Positions 34,386-41,634 of a DNA stretch of 64,000 nucleotides are shown piece by piece. Source of the DNA: Labilibaculum sp. DW002 (GTDB lineage Bacteria > Bacteroidota > Bacteroidia > Bacteroidales > Marinifilaceae); assembly GCF_029029525.1 (NCBI RefSeq), contig NZ_JAKJSC010000004.1:62001-126000 (forward strand). Direction: 5' to 3'. Positions within the stretch are counted from its first letter, which is position 1. Every line of letters starts with the position of its first letter. Position numbers and translations under genes: made by a program. The notes under the pieces were generated by a model. It saw only the letters and a program-made list of their open reading frames with translations. It was not told the DNA's origin and made no database searches.

Positions 34386-35189
34386 TTAGACTTCTCTAAA
34401 ATTTGAGCTGTCGAAAATTTTATTTGCATTTGCTGCAATAAAACCAGAAAATATTTCACCACTTTCATCAGGGTAACGAATGGCAAATTCGTAGAAGCAA
34501 GCTGGTATTTCGTAGGTGCCTTCTTCAAATTCAACCTTTATAATTTCTGAAAGGGTAGACGATTGTTGTAATAATTTCTCTGGAGTTCCTTTTATTTCAC
34601 CTCCCGAAGCATTCATTTCAAAGCCACAATCTTTAATAAACTGATTCACCTTTTCGATGCTGTCGTATTTTTTTAGAGCATTAATGCTAACGGTAAAGTG
34701 ATTTACTCTAAATCCATGAACATATAACCATGCTGCATATTCCGATTCCTTTCTTAGGGTTTCATATTCAGCGTATGATGGTTTTCCCCAAACGCGGCCT
34801 TTGTAAATCATATCAGGATCGCCATAATAGGCATTACCTACAGAGTTAATTCTTTTTTTAATCAGATTCTGAAAATCTTCCGAAAATTCAGATAGGATTA
34901 GTTCCGATATGAAAACTCTTGGAGCATTTTCCTCACTTGGGTGTTCTAAATGTACCGCATTAAGATGTTTGTCTTCGAATTTGTATTCTCCTTTATATTC
35001 GTAGCCTGCTTTTACGAATTTCTTGGCTAAAATCTGAATATTCATTCGCGGATCATCAAAAGTACGAAAGGCAACATGATCGTTTATCACATTTTCACCT
35101 TCTTTGGTGAAAAGATCGTGAATGGCTTGCGCAGATGGATTCTGCGCTGTATACCGTTTCCAAAGTTCGTTAAAAATTTGCTTTTGCAT
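34386..35189 (-). CDS. DUF1338 family protein (2-oxoadipate dioxygenase-like)
   Basis: A 267-residue DUF1338 protein. Members studied (HglS/YdcJ) are Fe(II) enzymes converting 2-oxoadipate to 2-hydroxyglutarate in lysine breakdown. Candidate metal ligands are visible: the His of NDHVAFRTF, the His of RVNHFTVSINAL and the Glu of CFYEFAIRYPD. At 267 residues it is shorter than HglS (about 460), as is usual for Bacteroidota versions, so substrate identity is uncertain. No lysine-degradation genes are nearby. A TATTTTTG box is at 35222-35229. Confidence 0.85.
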   Translation of the reverse strand: MQKQIFNELWKRYTAQNPSAQAIHDLFTKEGENVINDHVAFRTFDDPRMNIQILAKKFVKAGYEYKGEYKFEDKHLNAVHLEHPSEENAPRVFISELILSEFSEDFQNLIKKRINSVGNAYYGDPDMIYKGRVWGKPSYAEYETLRKESEYAAWLYVHGFRVNHFTVSINALKKYDSIEKVNQFIKDCGFEMNASGGEIKGTPEKLLQQSSTLSEIIKVEFEEGTYEIPACFYEFAIRYPDESGEIFSGFIAANANKIFDSSNFREV

Positions 35190-35221
35190 AAGTGTGAATT
35201 TTGATATCTGTTTTGAAGATA

Positions 35222-35229
35222 CAAAAATA
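35222..35229 (-). promoter_or_regulatory. Promoter box for the DUF1338 gene
   Basis: Minus strand reads TATTTTTG, a TAnnTTTG match 33 bases upstream of the ATG. Confidence 0.55.
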
Positions 35230-35317
35230 TATTGAGGAGTTATAGCTCTTTTTTTTACGCTTGACCTCTTTCTTGGTGAGAAGGGAATTATATTTCTACA
35301 GTTTATAGTATTTTGAA

Positions 35318-35459
35318 GATATGGGTGAGATTCGAATACGTCCCGATTTTCGGGATGGCAAACATGTAATCGACTTTATCGATTTTCTAATGCTTTTTGA
35401 GGGAGATATAGAATCAAAAAAGCCTTCGACTCAAAAGAATCGAAGGCTTTAAACATTTT
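35318..35459 (-). repeat. tRNA-Asp-derived 142-bp unit 1 (most diverged)
   Basis: The tRNA-like end (35318-35372) is badly eroded (GGGTGAGATTCGAATACG where other copies have GACGAGACTCGAATACG). The rest, including the terminator hairpin at 35420-35450, matches units 3 and 4 almost exactly. Confidence 0.75.
35420..35450. terminator. Hairpin terminator in repeat unit 1
   Basis: AGCCTTCGACTC and GAATCGAAGGCT pair around AAAA (one wobble). Minus strand continues into TTTTTTGATT. Confidence 0.75.
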
Positions 35460-35520
35460 TGGCGGTCTGGACGAGACTCGAATACGTCCCGATTCTCGGG
35501 ATGACAGGCATGTATTCTAA
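35460..35520 (-). repeat. tRNA-Asp-derived unit 2 (cut off by an insertion)
   Basis: It begins TGGCGGTCTGGACGAGACTC like the real tRNA-Asp genes, continues with the CCCGA/TCGGG hairpin of the derived units, and ends in GGCATGTATTCTAA, where the GIY-YIG gene begins. About 80 bases of the expected unit are missing or replaced. Confidence 0.75.
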
Positions 35521-35783
35521 ATATTGTAGTTTTCAATAGTAGAATTAGCTATTAATTCTTCAATGAAAACTCTACTCTTTTGTCTCTTTATAAATATTTC
35601 ACGTTTTATTGCGTCTGATTTTGAATCAAATTTTTCAAAGTAGATTAGTTTCCAAGGTGTATTTTTACTTGTATACCTTGACCTTCCGGAGTTGTGATAG
35701 ATTAGTCTTCTTTCTAAATTACCACTATATCCGATATAATAGGAGAAGTTAGTTTTACTTTGAATGATGTATACAAAAAACAT
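35517..35783 (-). CDS. Small GIY-YIG nuclease-domain protein inside the tRNA repeat array
   Basis: An 88-residue stand-alone GIY-YIG domain (UPF0213/YhbQ type). FVYIIQS and YYIGYSGNLERRL form the GIY-YIG core with catalytic Tyr and Arg, followed by KSDAIKREIFIKRQKSR with the metal-binding Glu. The gene interrupts the tRNA-Asp-derived array: its TAG stop codon lies in the TTAGAATA of truncated unit 2. Such small nucleases are numerous in Bacteroidota; their role is unclear. The position suggests insertion into tRNA-derived DNA, possibly by its own nuclease activity. Confidence 0.85.
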   Translation of the reverse strand: MFFVYIIQSKTNFSYYIGYSGNLERRLIYHNSGRSRYTSKNTPWKLIYFEKFDSKSDAIKREIFIKRQKSRVFIEELIANSTIENYNI

Positions 35784-35872
35784 GTTTGTAAAATATTGTT
35801 TCGTGTAAATTAGTGATAATTGTATTAATCAAAAAAAATCAGACTCAATAGCTATAGAAGCTTATACTATTT
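35784..35872. other. Right edge of the insertion in the repeat array
   Basis: No gene. The last ~45 bases (ATCAAAAAAAATCAGACTC ... AGCTTATACTATTTT) are a decayed version of the terminator end of a 142-bp unit, showing that the GIY-YIG segment replaced or displaced part of unit 2. Confidence 0.5.
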
Positions 35873-36014
35873 TGGCGGTCTTGACGAGACTCGAACTCGT
35901 CAAGATTTTCGGTATGACAGGCATGTATTCGACTTTATCGATTTTCTAATGCTTTTTGAGGGAGATATAGAATCAAAAAAGCCTTCGACTCAAAAGAATC
36001 GAAGGCTTATATTT
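35873..36014 (-). repeat. tRNA-Asp-derived 142-bp unit 3
   Basis: The minus strand ends in TTCGAGTCTCGTCAAGACCGCCA-type sequence (tRNA T-arm, acceptor 3' half, CCA). Upstream of this it keeps the 5' anticodon half (ACATGCCTGTCA) but has lost the 3' anticodon half, D-arm and acceptor 5' half. In this copy CTTGACGAG pairs perfectly with CTCGTCAAG around the T-loop, forming a 9-bp stem. A terminator hairpin lies at 35980-36008. Confidence 0.75.
35980..36008. terminator. Hairpin terminator in repeat unit 3
   Basis: AGCCTTCGACTC / GAATCGAAGGCT with T-run on the minus strand; same as in unit 1. Confidence 0.75.
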
Positions 36015-36156
36015 TGGCGGTCTTGACGAGACTCGAATACGTCCCGATTCTCGGGATGACAGGCATGTATTCGACTTTATCGATTTTCTAATGCTTTTTG
36101 AAGGAGATATAGAATCAAAAAAGCCTTCGATTCATGTGAATCGAAGGCTTATATTT
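36015..36156 (-). repeat. tRNA-Asp-derived 142-bp unit 4
   Basis: Directly follows the fourth tRNA-Asp on the minus strand. It shows CGAATAC / GTATTCG as a new 7-bp stem that encloses the CCCGA-GAA-TCGGG hairpin, and it keeps the tRNA 3' end with CCA. Confidence 0.78.
36121..36150 (-). terminator. Terminator of the tRNA-Asp array
   Basis: AAGCCTTCGATTC and GAATCGAAGGCTT form a perfect 13-bp stem around a 4-base loop, followed on the minus strand by TTTTTTGATTC, only 7 bases after the CCA end of the last tRNA. Confidence 0.88.
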
Positions 36157-36233
36157 TGGCGGTCTGGACGAGACTCGAACTCGCGACCCCATGCGTGACA
36201 GGCATGTATTCTAACCAACTGAACTACCAAACC
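36157..36233 (-). tRNA. tRNA-Asp (GUC), copy 4
   Basis: A 77-base cloverleaf with encoded CCA. Acceptor GGTTTGG/CCAGACC (one G-T), anticodon arm CATGC-CTGTCAC-GCATG giving anticodon GUC, T-arm GCGAG-TTCGAGT-CTCGT. Last tRNA of the array in transcription order; the terminator follows. Confidence 0.96.
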
Positions 36234-36280
36234 AAAATGCGATTTGTTTATTTAAAGAGTAACGAATCAAAACTCTATTT

Positions 36281-36357
36281 TGGCGGTCTGGACGAGACTC
36301 GAACTCGCGACCCCATGCGTGACAGGCATGTATTCTAACCAACTGAACTACCAAACC
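36281..36357 (-). tRNA. tRNA-Asp (GUC), copy 3
   Basis: Identical to the other three copies; repeat period 124 bases, spacer 47 bases with the GTAACGAATCA(A/G)AACTC stretch. Confidence 0.96.
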
Positions 36358-36404
36358 AAAATGCGATTTGTTTATTTAAAGAGTAACGAATCAGAACTCT
36401 ATTT

Positions 36405-36481
36405 TGGCGGTCTGGACGAGACTCGAACTCGCGACCCCATGCGTGACAGGCATGTATTCTAACCAACTGAACTACCAAACC
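36405..36481 (-). tRNA. tRNA-Asp (GUC), copy 2
   Basis: Identical 77-base sequence in the same 124-base period. The spacer to copy 3 differs by one base (CAGAAC instead of CAAAAC). Confidence 0.96.
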
Positions 36482-36528
36482 AAAATGCGATTTGTTTATT
36501 TAAAGAGTAACGAATCAAAACTCTATTT

Positions 36529-36605
36529 TGGCGGTCTGGACGAGACTCGAACTCGCGACCCCATGCGTGACAGGCATGTATTCTAACCAACTGAACTACC
36601 AAACC
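36529..36605 (-). tRNA. tRNA-Asp (GUC), copy 1
   Basis: First tRNA of the array in transcription order, about 60 bases downstream of the TATCTTTG promoter box at 36666-36673. Same sequence as the other copies, including CCA. Confidence 0.96.
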
Positions 36606-36665
36606 AAAATACAATAGGAATATTTACAGTCGACTCGTTAGTCTGACCTTTTCCTGAATGCGATG

Positions 36666-36698
36666 CAAAGATAATGCAAGTTTTTTTACTTGCAATAG
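36666..36698 (-). promoter_or_regulatory. Promoter of the tRNA-Asp array
   Basis: Minus strand TATCTTTG (36666-36673) with TTG (36696-36698) 22 bases upstream. The stretch between also contains TGCAAGT/ACTTGCA, a small inverted repeat. Confidence 0.6.
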
Positions 36699-36812
36699 AG
36701 GTTTTGATTTTTTTTTGCTTTAGATCCTCTCTTGATATAGTAAAATAGCGGTTTTGAGAGTGTTACGATTTGATAAAAATTCTTTTTTTTTCACAAAGCC
36801 TTATTTGGGAAC

Positions 36813-37349
36813 TCACTTTAACTTAAAGAAGCTGAAATTTACGCTTCCATAGGTTCTCAATTCAAAAAAGTTTGGGTGAGTCGAAAAATCATTTTTCGAA
36901 CCGTGTTCAACGATTAATATTCCATCTTCAGCTAATAATTCTTTTTCAAAAACCAATTCAGGAATTGAATCAATTGTATCAAGATCATAAGGGGGGTCAG
37001 CAAAAATAAGGTCAAATTTCTGAGCGTAATTTCTTAAAAAGCGAAATACATCAGATTTGATTGCTAATATTTGCTCAAATTTCAAATCTTTAATTGTCTT
37101 TTGAATGAAAGTGAAGTGGCGGTAATCTTTTTCCACACAGATCACCTTTTTAGCTCCTCGTGAGGCAAATTCATAACTGATGCTACCTGTTCCACCAAAC
37201 AAATCGAGTACTTTTAAGTCTTCAAAATCGATTGTATTGTTTAAAACATTAAAAAGGTTCTCTTTTGCAAAATCGGTTGTAGGACGAGCTTTAAAACTTT
37301 TATCAGGGCTTATTCGTCTTCCTTTATGTGTACCACTAATTATTCGCAC
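36813..37349 (-). CDS. rsmD: 16S rRNA (guanine966-N2)-methyltransferase
   Basis: A 178-residue RsmD-type methyltransferase that modifies G966 of 16S rRNA in the small subunit. It starts with MRIISGTHKGRRI, binds S-adenosylmethionine through LDLFGGTGSISYEFASRG and carries the catalytic FADPPYD motif. Overlaps the end of the DUF3822 gene by 10 bases, a common arrangement in Bacteroidota. Confidence 0.94.
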   Translation of the reverse strand: MRIISGTHKGRRISPDKSFKARPTTDFAKENLFNVLNNTIDFEDLKVLDLFGGTGSISYEFASRGAKKVICVEKDYRHFTFIQKTIKDLKFEQILAIKSDVFRFLRNYAQKFDLIFADPPYDLDTIDSIPELVFEKELLAEDGILIVEHGSKNDFSTHPNFFELRTYGSVNFSFFKLK

Positions 37350-38188
37350 TTGGATAAATTTAGTAAATTAATAAATTGATTGTATTCTTTGTGAGGAATA
37401 CTACCGTTAATTCTGAATTCCAAAGGAAGCAACTTTACTTCGACCTGGCCTAAATATTTTTTTAGTAGTTGAACTACTTTACTTTCTTCTTGAACTGCTC
37501 CATCAATAATTAACTTGCTTCGCTCGTTGTTCAGATTTTGTTGCTTAAAAATATTAAGGATGTAATAAGCTAAATCCGAATCGGTATTGTAGGTAAAAGT
37601 ATTGATGAAATGTTTTCCTTTTCGATCAGGAATAATCACATGAAAGAAATCATTTTGAACATTTAGAAAAACTTGAGGATGACCATCCGGTAACTTTTCT
37701 TTTAACGCCAACGAGAAAAAAGGTAAACTATGATGATATAGTTTTACGTTTGCGAAGTGGGAGTGAATAAAATCAGTAATGCAGGTAGGTATTGAAAAAA
37801 CACCCCAAGCATTTAACTCAGGAATTTTATTCCAAAGTAAACTATCCTCTGTTTTTAAATCATGCGATAATTGGAAGCTTTCAAATGCAAATTCTTCAGA
37901 GAAAAATTCTTCAGGAAGAATTAGAATTTTATTGCTAACCCACAATACAGTTATCTGTTTAAAATCCAAATTGAGTAGTTCGTGATTTCGAACCAGTTCA
38001 ACAAACGAGGCAATAGGGTTCTTATCTCCATTTTTAAGGAAGGGAGAGAAGCGGTTAAGCACAATACATTTCTTATTACCGTTCAGTACAGTAAAAGAAA
38101 ATCCATCCAGACTAAGCTGGATGGATAGTATATATCTTGACGTATTATCCTTTTCAAATGTTGAATCAACAAATAATAATTCGTCCAT
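37340..38188 (-). CDS. DUF3822 family protein
   Basis: A 282-residue protein of the Bacteroidota-specific DUF3822 family, recognised by length, position directly upstream of rsmD and the ASKHA-like layout (repeated beta strands, FHVIIPDRKGKHFINTFTY, LIIDGAVQE). Such proteins resemble actin-fold ATPase-like proteins, but no function is established. The 10-base overlap with rsmD indicates translational coupling. Confidence 0.82.
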   Translation of the reverse strand: MDELLFVDSTFEKDNTSRYILSIQLSLDGFSFTVLNGNKKCIVLNRFSPFLKNGDKNPIASFVELVRNHELLNLDFKQITVLWVSNKILILPEEFFSEEFAFESFQLSHDLKTEDSLLWNKIPELNAWGVFSIPTCITDFIHSHFANVKLYHHSLPFFSLALKEKLPDGHPQVFLNVQNDFFHVIIPDRKGKHFINTFTYNTDSDLAYYILNIFKQQNLNNERSKLIIDGAVQEESKVVQLLKKYLGQVEVKLLPLEFRINGSIPHKEYNQFINLLNLSKCE

Positions 38189-38203
38189 AATGTTCCTCTT
38201 GGA

Positions 38204-38845
38204 TTATTCCCAGTTTCCTGATCCGTTGTTAGCTTCTTCAAGAGAACCTACTTTTAGTCCAGGGTACTTGTTTATACGAATACGGTTACCGTTTTCTTCT
38301 TTTAATTCGTCTAAATATTCATCACGAATATCAGCGAAAATATGCGTGTTTGAAACTTTAGCCTCGAAAACCTGAACTTTTACATTAGAACCAGTTACAA
38401 ATACACCAGCACCCAATTTAAATTCACTTTGTCCTTTTGTGAAAGGTACCACACGCAAGTTCTCAATTGGATATTCTTTTCCAAAAATAGTATCTAAAGC
38501 TGATACCATAATTGTATCACGAGTAATAAATCCTTTAGAGACAGCTTCTCTTTCAGTCATACCTGCTTCAATCTGTTCATCAGTTAAAGAACCGATAGAC
38601 TTAATCATAGGCATTGAATCAGTTTTGATAAATGAGATCAAAGTATCAAAACTTCCGGTATATTTTTTATTTACTTCTTTGTAAGCGTTCTGAGCTTTAC
38701 GAATATCTTTCAATTGTTTGATAATCTTCTCATAACGTTCTGTTTTGATTTTCTTAAATTCGATTGGTTTCATAATGCTTTGGTAGCTTAAGTATCCAAG
38801 CGCAACAATTACAAAAGCAAGTAAGATTTGAAAGACTTTTTTCAT
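38204..38845 (-). CDS. Single-pass membrane-anchored protein, unknown function
   Basis: A 213-residue protein with one N-terminal helix (VFQILLAFVIVALGYLSYQSI), a coiled-coil-like segment (KTERYEKIIKQLKDIRKAQNAY) and a soluble C-terminal domain. The helix followed by a KIxxQLKDIRKAQxAYK segment is somewhat like pilin or secretin-associated proteins, but no cleavage motif is clear. ATG 38845 is chosen because a TAAATTTG box sits at 38879-38886, over the longer start. Fifteen bases separate it from DUF3822, so it heads that operon. Confidence 0.72.
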   Translation of the reverse strand: MKKVFQILLAFVIVALGYLSYQSIMKPIEFKKIKTERYEKIIKQLKDIRKAQNAYKEVNKKYTGSFDTLISFIKTDSMPMIKSIGSLTDEQIEAGMTEREAVSKGFITRDTIMVSALDTIFGKEYPIENLRVVPFTKGQSEFKLGAGVFVTGSNVKVQVFEAKVSNTHIFADIRDEYLDELKEENGNRIRINKYPGLKVGSLEEANNGSGNWE

Positions 38846-38878
38846 TTTTATTCTTATTAGTTTGTGTAAGTTTGTTTG

Positions 38879-38886
38879 CAAATTTA
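38879..38886 (-). promoter_or_regulatory. Promoter box for the 38845 operon
   Basis: Minus strand reads TAAATTTG, 34 bases upstream of the ATG at 38845. Confidence 0.55.
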
Positions 38887-38935
38887 AAAAAAAAATCTGT
38901 TTGGTTATTTTTTCTAGCCGTTAAAATTAACAGAA

Positions 38936-40372
38936 ATGCTAAAAAAACATCTTGCCTTAATGATAAAAGAGTGTTTGCGATTCGATCCAACCGAAGATCA
39001 GCAAAGGGCAATAGACTGTTTAGCAGATTATGTAACTAATAATGATAAGCAGGGAGTTTTTTTATTAAAAGGTTATGCTGGAACCGGAAAAACGACCTTG
39101 GTAAGTGCTTTAGTTGCCGTTTTGGACCAATTAAAAATCAATTCGGTGCTTTTAGCGCCAACAGGAAGGGCTGCTAAAGTGTTAACTTTTTATTCAAAAA
39201 AGGTCGCATATACCATTCATAAAAAAATCTACCGGCAAAAATCTCTTACGGATGGTTTTGGAGAGTTTTCTTTAGATCGTAACCTGCATACGAATACTGT
39301 TTTTATTGTTGATGAGGCTTCAATGATATCAAATTATTCACATGAAGCTTCCACTTTTGGATCGGGTTGTTTATTGGATGATTTGGTTGATTATGTTTCT
39401 GCGGGAAGCAATTGCCGTTTAATACTAATAGGTGATGTTGCTCAATTGCCACCTATTGGAATCGATATTAGTCCTGCTTTAGATCCTAAAGAATTAGAAT
39501 CTTGTTACAATTTGTCTGTTAAGGAAGTGACTTTAAAGCAAGTTGTTCGTCAAGCTGACGAGTCAGGTATATTAAAGAATGCAACAGAACTTAGATGTAT
39601 GCTTGCTGATGAAAGAAGTGGTTTTCCTGCTTTGTCAACTGAAAAGTTTCCAGATATATTTCGAATTGGTGGCGCGGAATTGATTGATGAAATTTCGAAT
39701 GCGCACTATAAATATGGTTTAGAAGAAACCATGGTACTTAGTCGATCTAATAAACGTGCGAATCAATACAATCAGGGTATACGTAATAGTATATTATATA
39801 GAGAGGATGAAATTTGTGTTGGTGACTACTTGATGGTTGTAAAGAATAATTATTTCTGGACTGCCGATGTAAAAGAGATTGATTTTATTGCCAATGGTGA
39901 TATTGTTGAGATTGTTAGACTTGGTAAGCATGTTGAGCTCTATGGTTGCAGATATGTAGAAGTGAGTTTAAGGTTTCCGGATTATAAAGATCTTGAGTTG
40001 GATACAATGATCATGCTTGATACGCTTAATATAGAAGCAGCATCATTAGGTTACGAGGAAAATAAAAAGCTTTTCTTTACTATTTCAGAAGACTATGCTG
40101 ATATTCGTTCAAAGAAAAAACGTTATGAGAAAGTAAGAGACAATAAGTACTTTAATGCTTTGCAAGTGAAATTTGCTTATGCTATCACATGTCATAAAGC
40201 GCAGGGAGGGCAGTGGAGTGCGGTTTTTATTGATCAGGGTTTTATTAATGAAGATATGCTGAATCGTGAATTTTATCGATGGCTTTATACCGCATTAACT
40301 CGAGCAACTGAAAAATTGTATCTGGTGAATTTTAAAAAAGATTTCTTCCCGGATGAGGAACTGGAATTATAA
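38936..40372 (+). CDS. RecD-like superfamily 1 helicase (stand-alone)
   Basis: A 478-residue SF1 DNA helicase of the RecD/Dda type. Motif I is GYAGTGKTTLV (about residue 43), motif Ia APTGRAAK, motif II VDEASM, motif III LIGDVAQLPPIG, and the C-terminal UvrD_C_2 segment has YAITCHKAQGGQW with the final Arg in YTALTRATEKL. No RecB/RecC partners are nearby; its short length suggests a Dda-like single-subunit helicase acting in repair or replication restart. It shares its promoter region with the divergent 38845 operon and overlaps the next gene tail-to-tail by 6 bases. Confidence 0.9.
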   Translation: MLKKHLALMIKECLRFDPTEDQQRAIDCLADYVTNNDKQGVFLLKGYAGTGKTTLVSALVAVLDQLKINSVLLAPTGRAAKVLTFYSKKVAYTIHKKIYRQKSLTDGFGEFSLDRNLHTNTVFIVDEASMISNYSHEASTFGSGCLLDDLVDYVSAGSNCRLILIGDVAQLPPIGIDISPALDPKELESCYNLSVKEVTLKQVVRQADESGILKNATELRCMLADERSGFPALSTEKFPDIFRIGGAELIDEISNAHYKYGLEETMVLSRSNKRANQYNQGIRNSILYREDEICVGDYLMVVKNNYFWTADVKEIDFIANGDIVEIVRLGKHVELYGCRYVEVSLRFPDYKDLELDTMIMLDTLNIEAASLGYEENKKLFFTISEDYADIRSKKKRYEKVRDNKYFNALQVKFAYAITCHKAQGGQWSAVFIDQGFINEDMLNREFYRWLYTALTRATEKLYLVNFKKDFFPDEELEL

Positions 40373-41587
40373 TTCTAGACCTACCAATAAAATATCATCG
40401 GTTTGTTCATTGTTTTCCTTCCACTCGTCTAGCCAATTGAAAAAATCAGATTTCTGAAGGTTGATTGATTTTGTTTGAATAGACATCAGTTTTTCGTAAA
40501 ATTGCTTCTTTTTAAGCGTTTTTAGCTGTTGTCCGCCTAGTTGATCAGTTATCCCATCAGTATACATAAAAACACGGTCTCCTGGCTGCGTTTCGATCTT
40601 TTTTGTGGTGAATTCAGCAAATTCCGATTCTTTTCCAATTGTATTACGATCTCCTTGAACTTCAAATAATGAAAATTCTTCGTTTTTATCTTTAGCTTCA
40701 ATTATTTCGCTGTCTGTTTTTAGGCTATCAGCATTTTTTCGAATCAATACAAGTGATCTTTTAGCACCAACAAATTCAAGAATATTGTCCTGAGGATAAA
40801 TAGAGCAAAATAGTCCATCCATTCCATCATATTGCGTGTAGGTGTCTCCTGAAGTATTCAGAATTCTACTAAATTTTTGGCTTAGCAAAGGAAAAACATG
40901 TTCTGCTGAGACTTCATTTCCATTTTGAGAAAGCGTATGAAGTTCCATTTGCCCCATCATTGTCAGCATTGCTGCAGGAACGCCATGACCAGTACAATCA
41001 AATACACCAATGTTTTTTTGTTGGAAATTCTGATTAATCCAATAGAAATCACCACTTACAACATGTTTTGGCAAGTTTATGATGAATGATTTTGGAAACA
41101 TGCGCTTAAAGTGTTCAGTGTCAGGCAGTATTGATCGCTGAATTCTTTGAGCATGAATCATGCCTTGGTGAATGTCAAAATAGGATTTGTATTTAGAGAT
41201 TTCTTGCTTTTGCTGGTTGATTTGGAATGCAATCATGATTTTTGATTGCAATTCTGTAAAATCAATAGGCTTTTTTACGTAGTCAAGAGCACCTTTGGTT
41301 AAAGCAGCCTTAATGGTTTCCATTTCAGTTTTTGCAGTAACCATAATTACAGGAATTTCTTTTAATCTTTCGCTTTCCTGTAGTTTTTCAAGTACGTCCA
41401 TGCCATCCATCACTGGCATCATCACATCGAGAAGAATAACATCTGGAATGTTATCATTTAGCCAGTCAAGAGCTTGCTGGCCTCCTTCTTTTGAGATTAC
41501 AATATAATCACGTCTGAAATAGGCTTCAATTAATTTGTTATTAATTGGAGAATCGTCAACAGATAGAATGGTTCTTTTATTATCCAT
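40367..41587 (-). CDS. Response regulator with PP2C/SpoIIE phosphatase output
   Basis: A 406-residue protein. The N-terminal receiver has DDSPIN, phosphoacceptor Asp in VILLDVMMPVMDG (about D54) and Lys in YVKKPID. The C-terminal SpoIIE-type PP2C domain (about residues 150-406) has VSGDFYWI, FDCTGHGVPAAMLTM and MYTDGITDQ, which supply the metal-binding Asp residues. Such RsbU- or SiaA-like proteins dephosphorylate a partner such as a STAS or SiaC protein; candidates here are the STAS protein at 51029 and SiaC at 59943. Its end overlaps the helicase end by 6 bases. Confidence 0.91.
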   Translation of the reverse strand: MDNKRTILSVDDSPINNKLIEAYFRRDYIVISKEGGQQALDWLNDNIPDVILLDVMMPVMDGMDVLEKLQESERLKEIPVIMVTAKTEMETIKAALTKGALDYVKKPIDFTELQSKIMIAFQINQQKQEISKYKSYFDIHQGMIHAQRIQRSILPDTEHFKRMFPKSFIINLPKHVVSGDFYWINQNFQQKNIGVFDCTGHGVPAAMLTMMGQMELHTLSQNGNEVSAEHVFPLLSQKFSRILNTSGDTYTQYDGMDGLFCSIYPQDNILEFVGAKRSLVLIRKNADSLKTDSEIIEAKDKNEEFSLFEVQGDRNTIGKESEFAEFTTKKIETQPGDRVFMYTDGITDQLGGQQLKTLKKKQFYEKLMSIQTKSINLQKSDFFNWLDEWKENNEQTDDILLVGLEL

Positions 41588-41599
41588 AATAAGATAGAA

Positions 41600-41632
41600 A
41601 AAAGGTTTAGGGTAGCAATGGCTACCCTAAAG
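41600..41632 (-). terminator. Terminator of the nucleotide-sugar operon
   Basis: TTTAGGGTAGC and GCTACCCTAAA pair around CATT; on the minus strand CC and six T follow. It lies immediately after the phosphohexomutase stop. Confidence 0.88.
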
Positions 41633-41634
41633 TA

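Noticed and set aside
36156-36586. Three identical 60-residue forward frames (MAVWTRLELATPCVTG...)
   Set aside because: They are antisense readings of the tandem tRNA-Asp genes and spacers; such frames are a common misannotation.
36157-36605. Regular repeats with constant period, resembling a CRISPR array
   Set aside because: The 77-base repeat is a complete tRNA-Asp and the spacers are identical, not unique; no cas genes are present.
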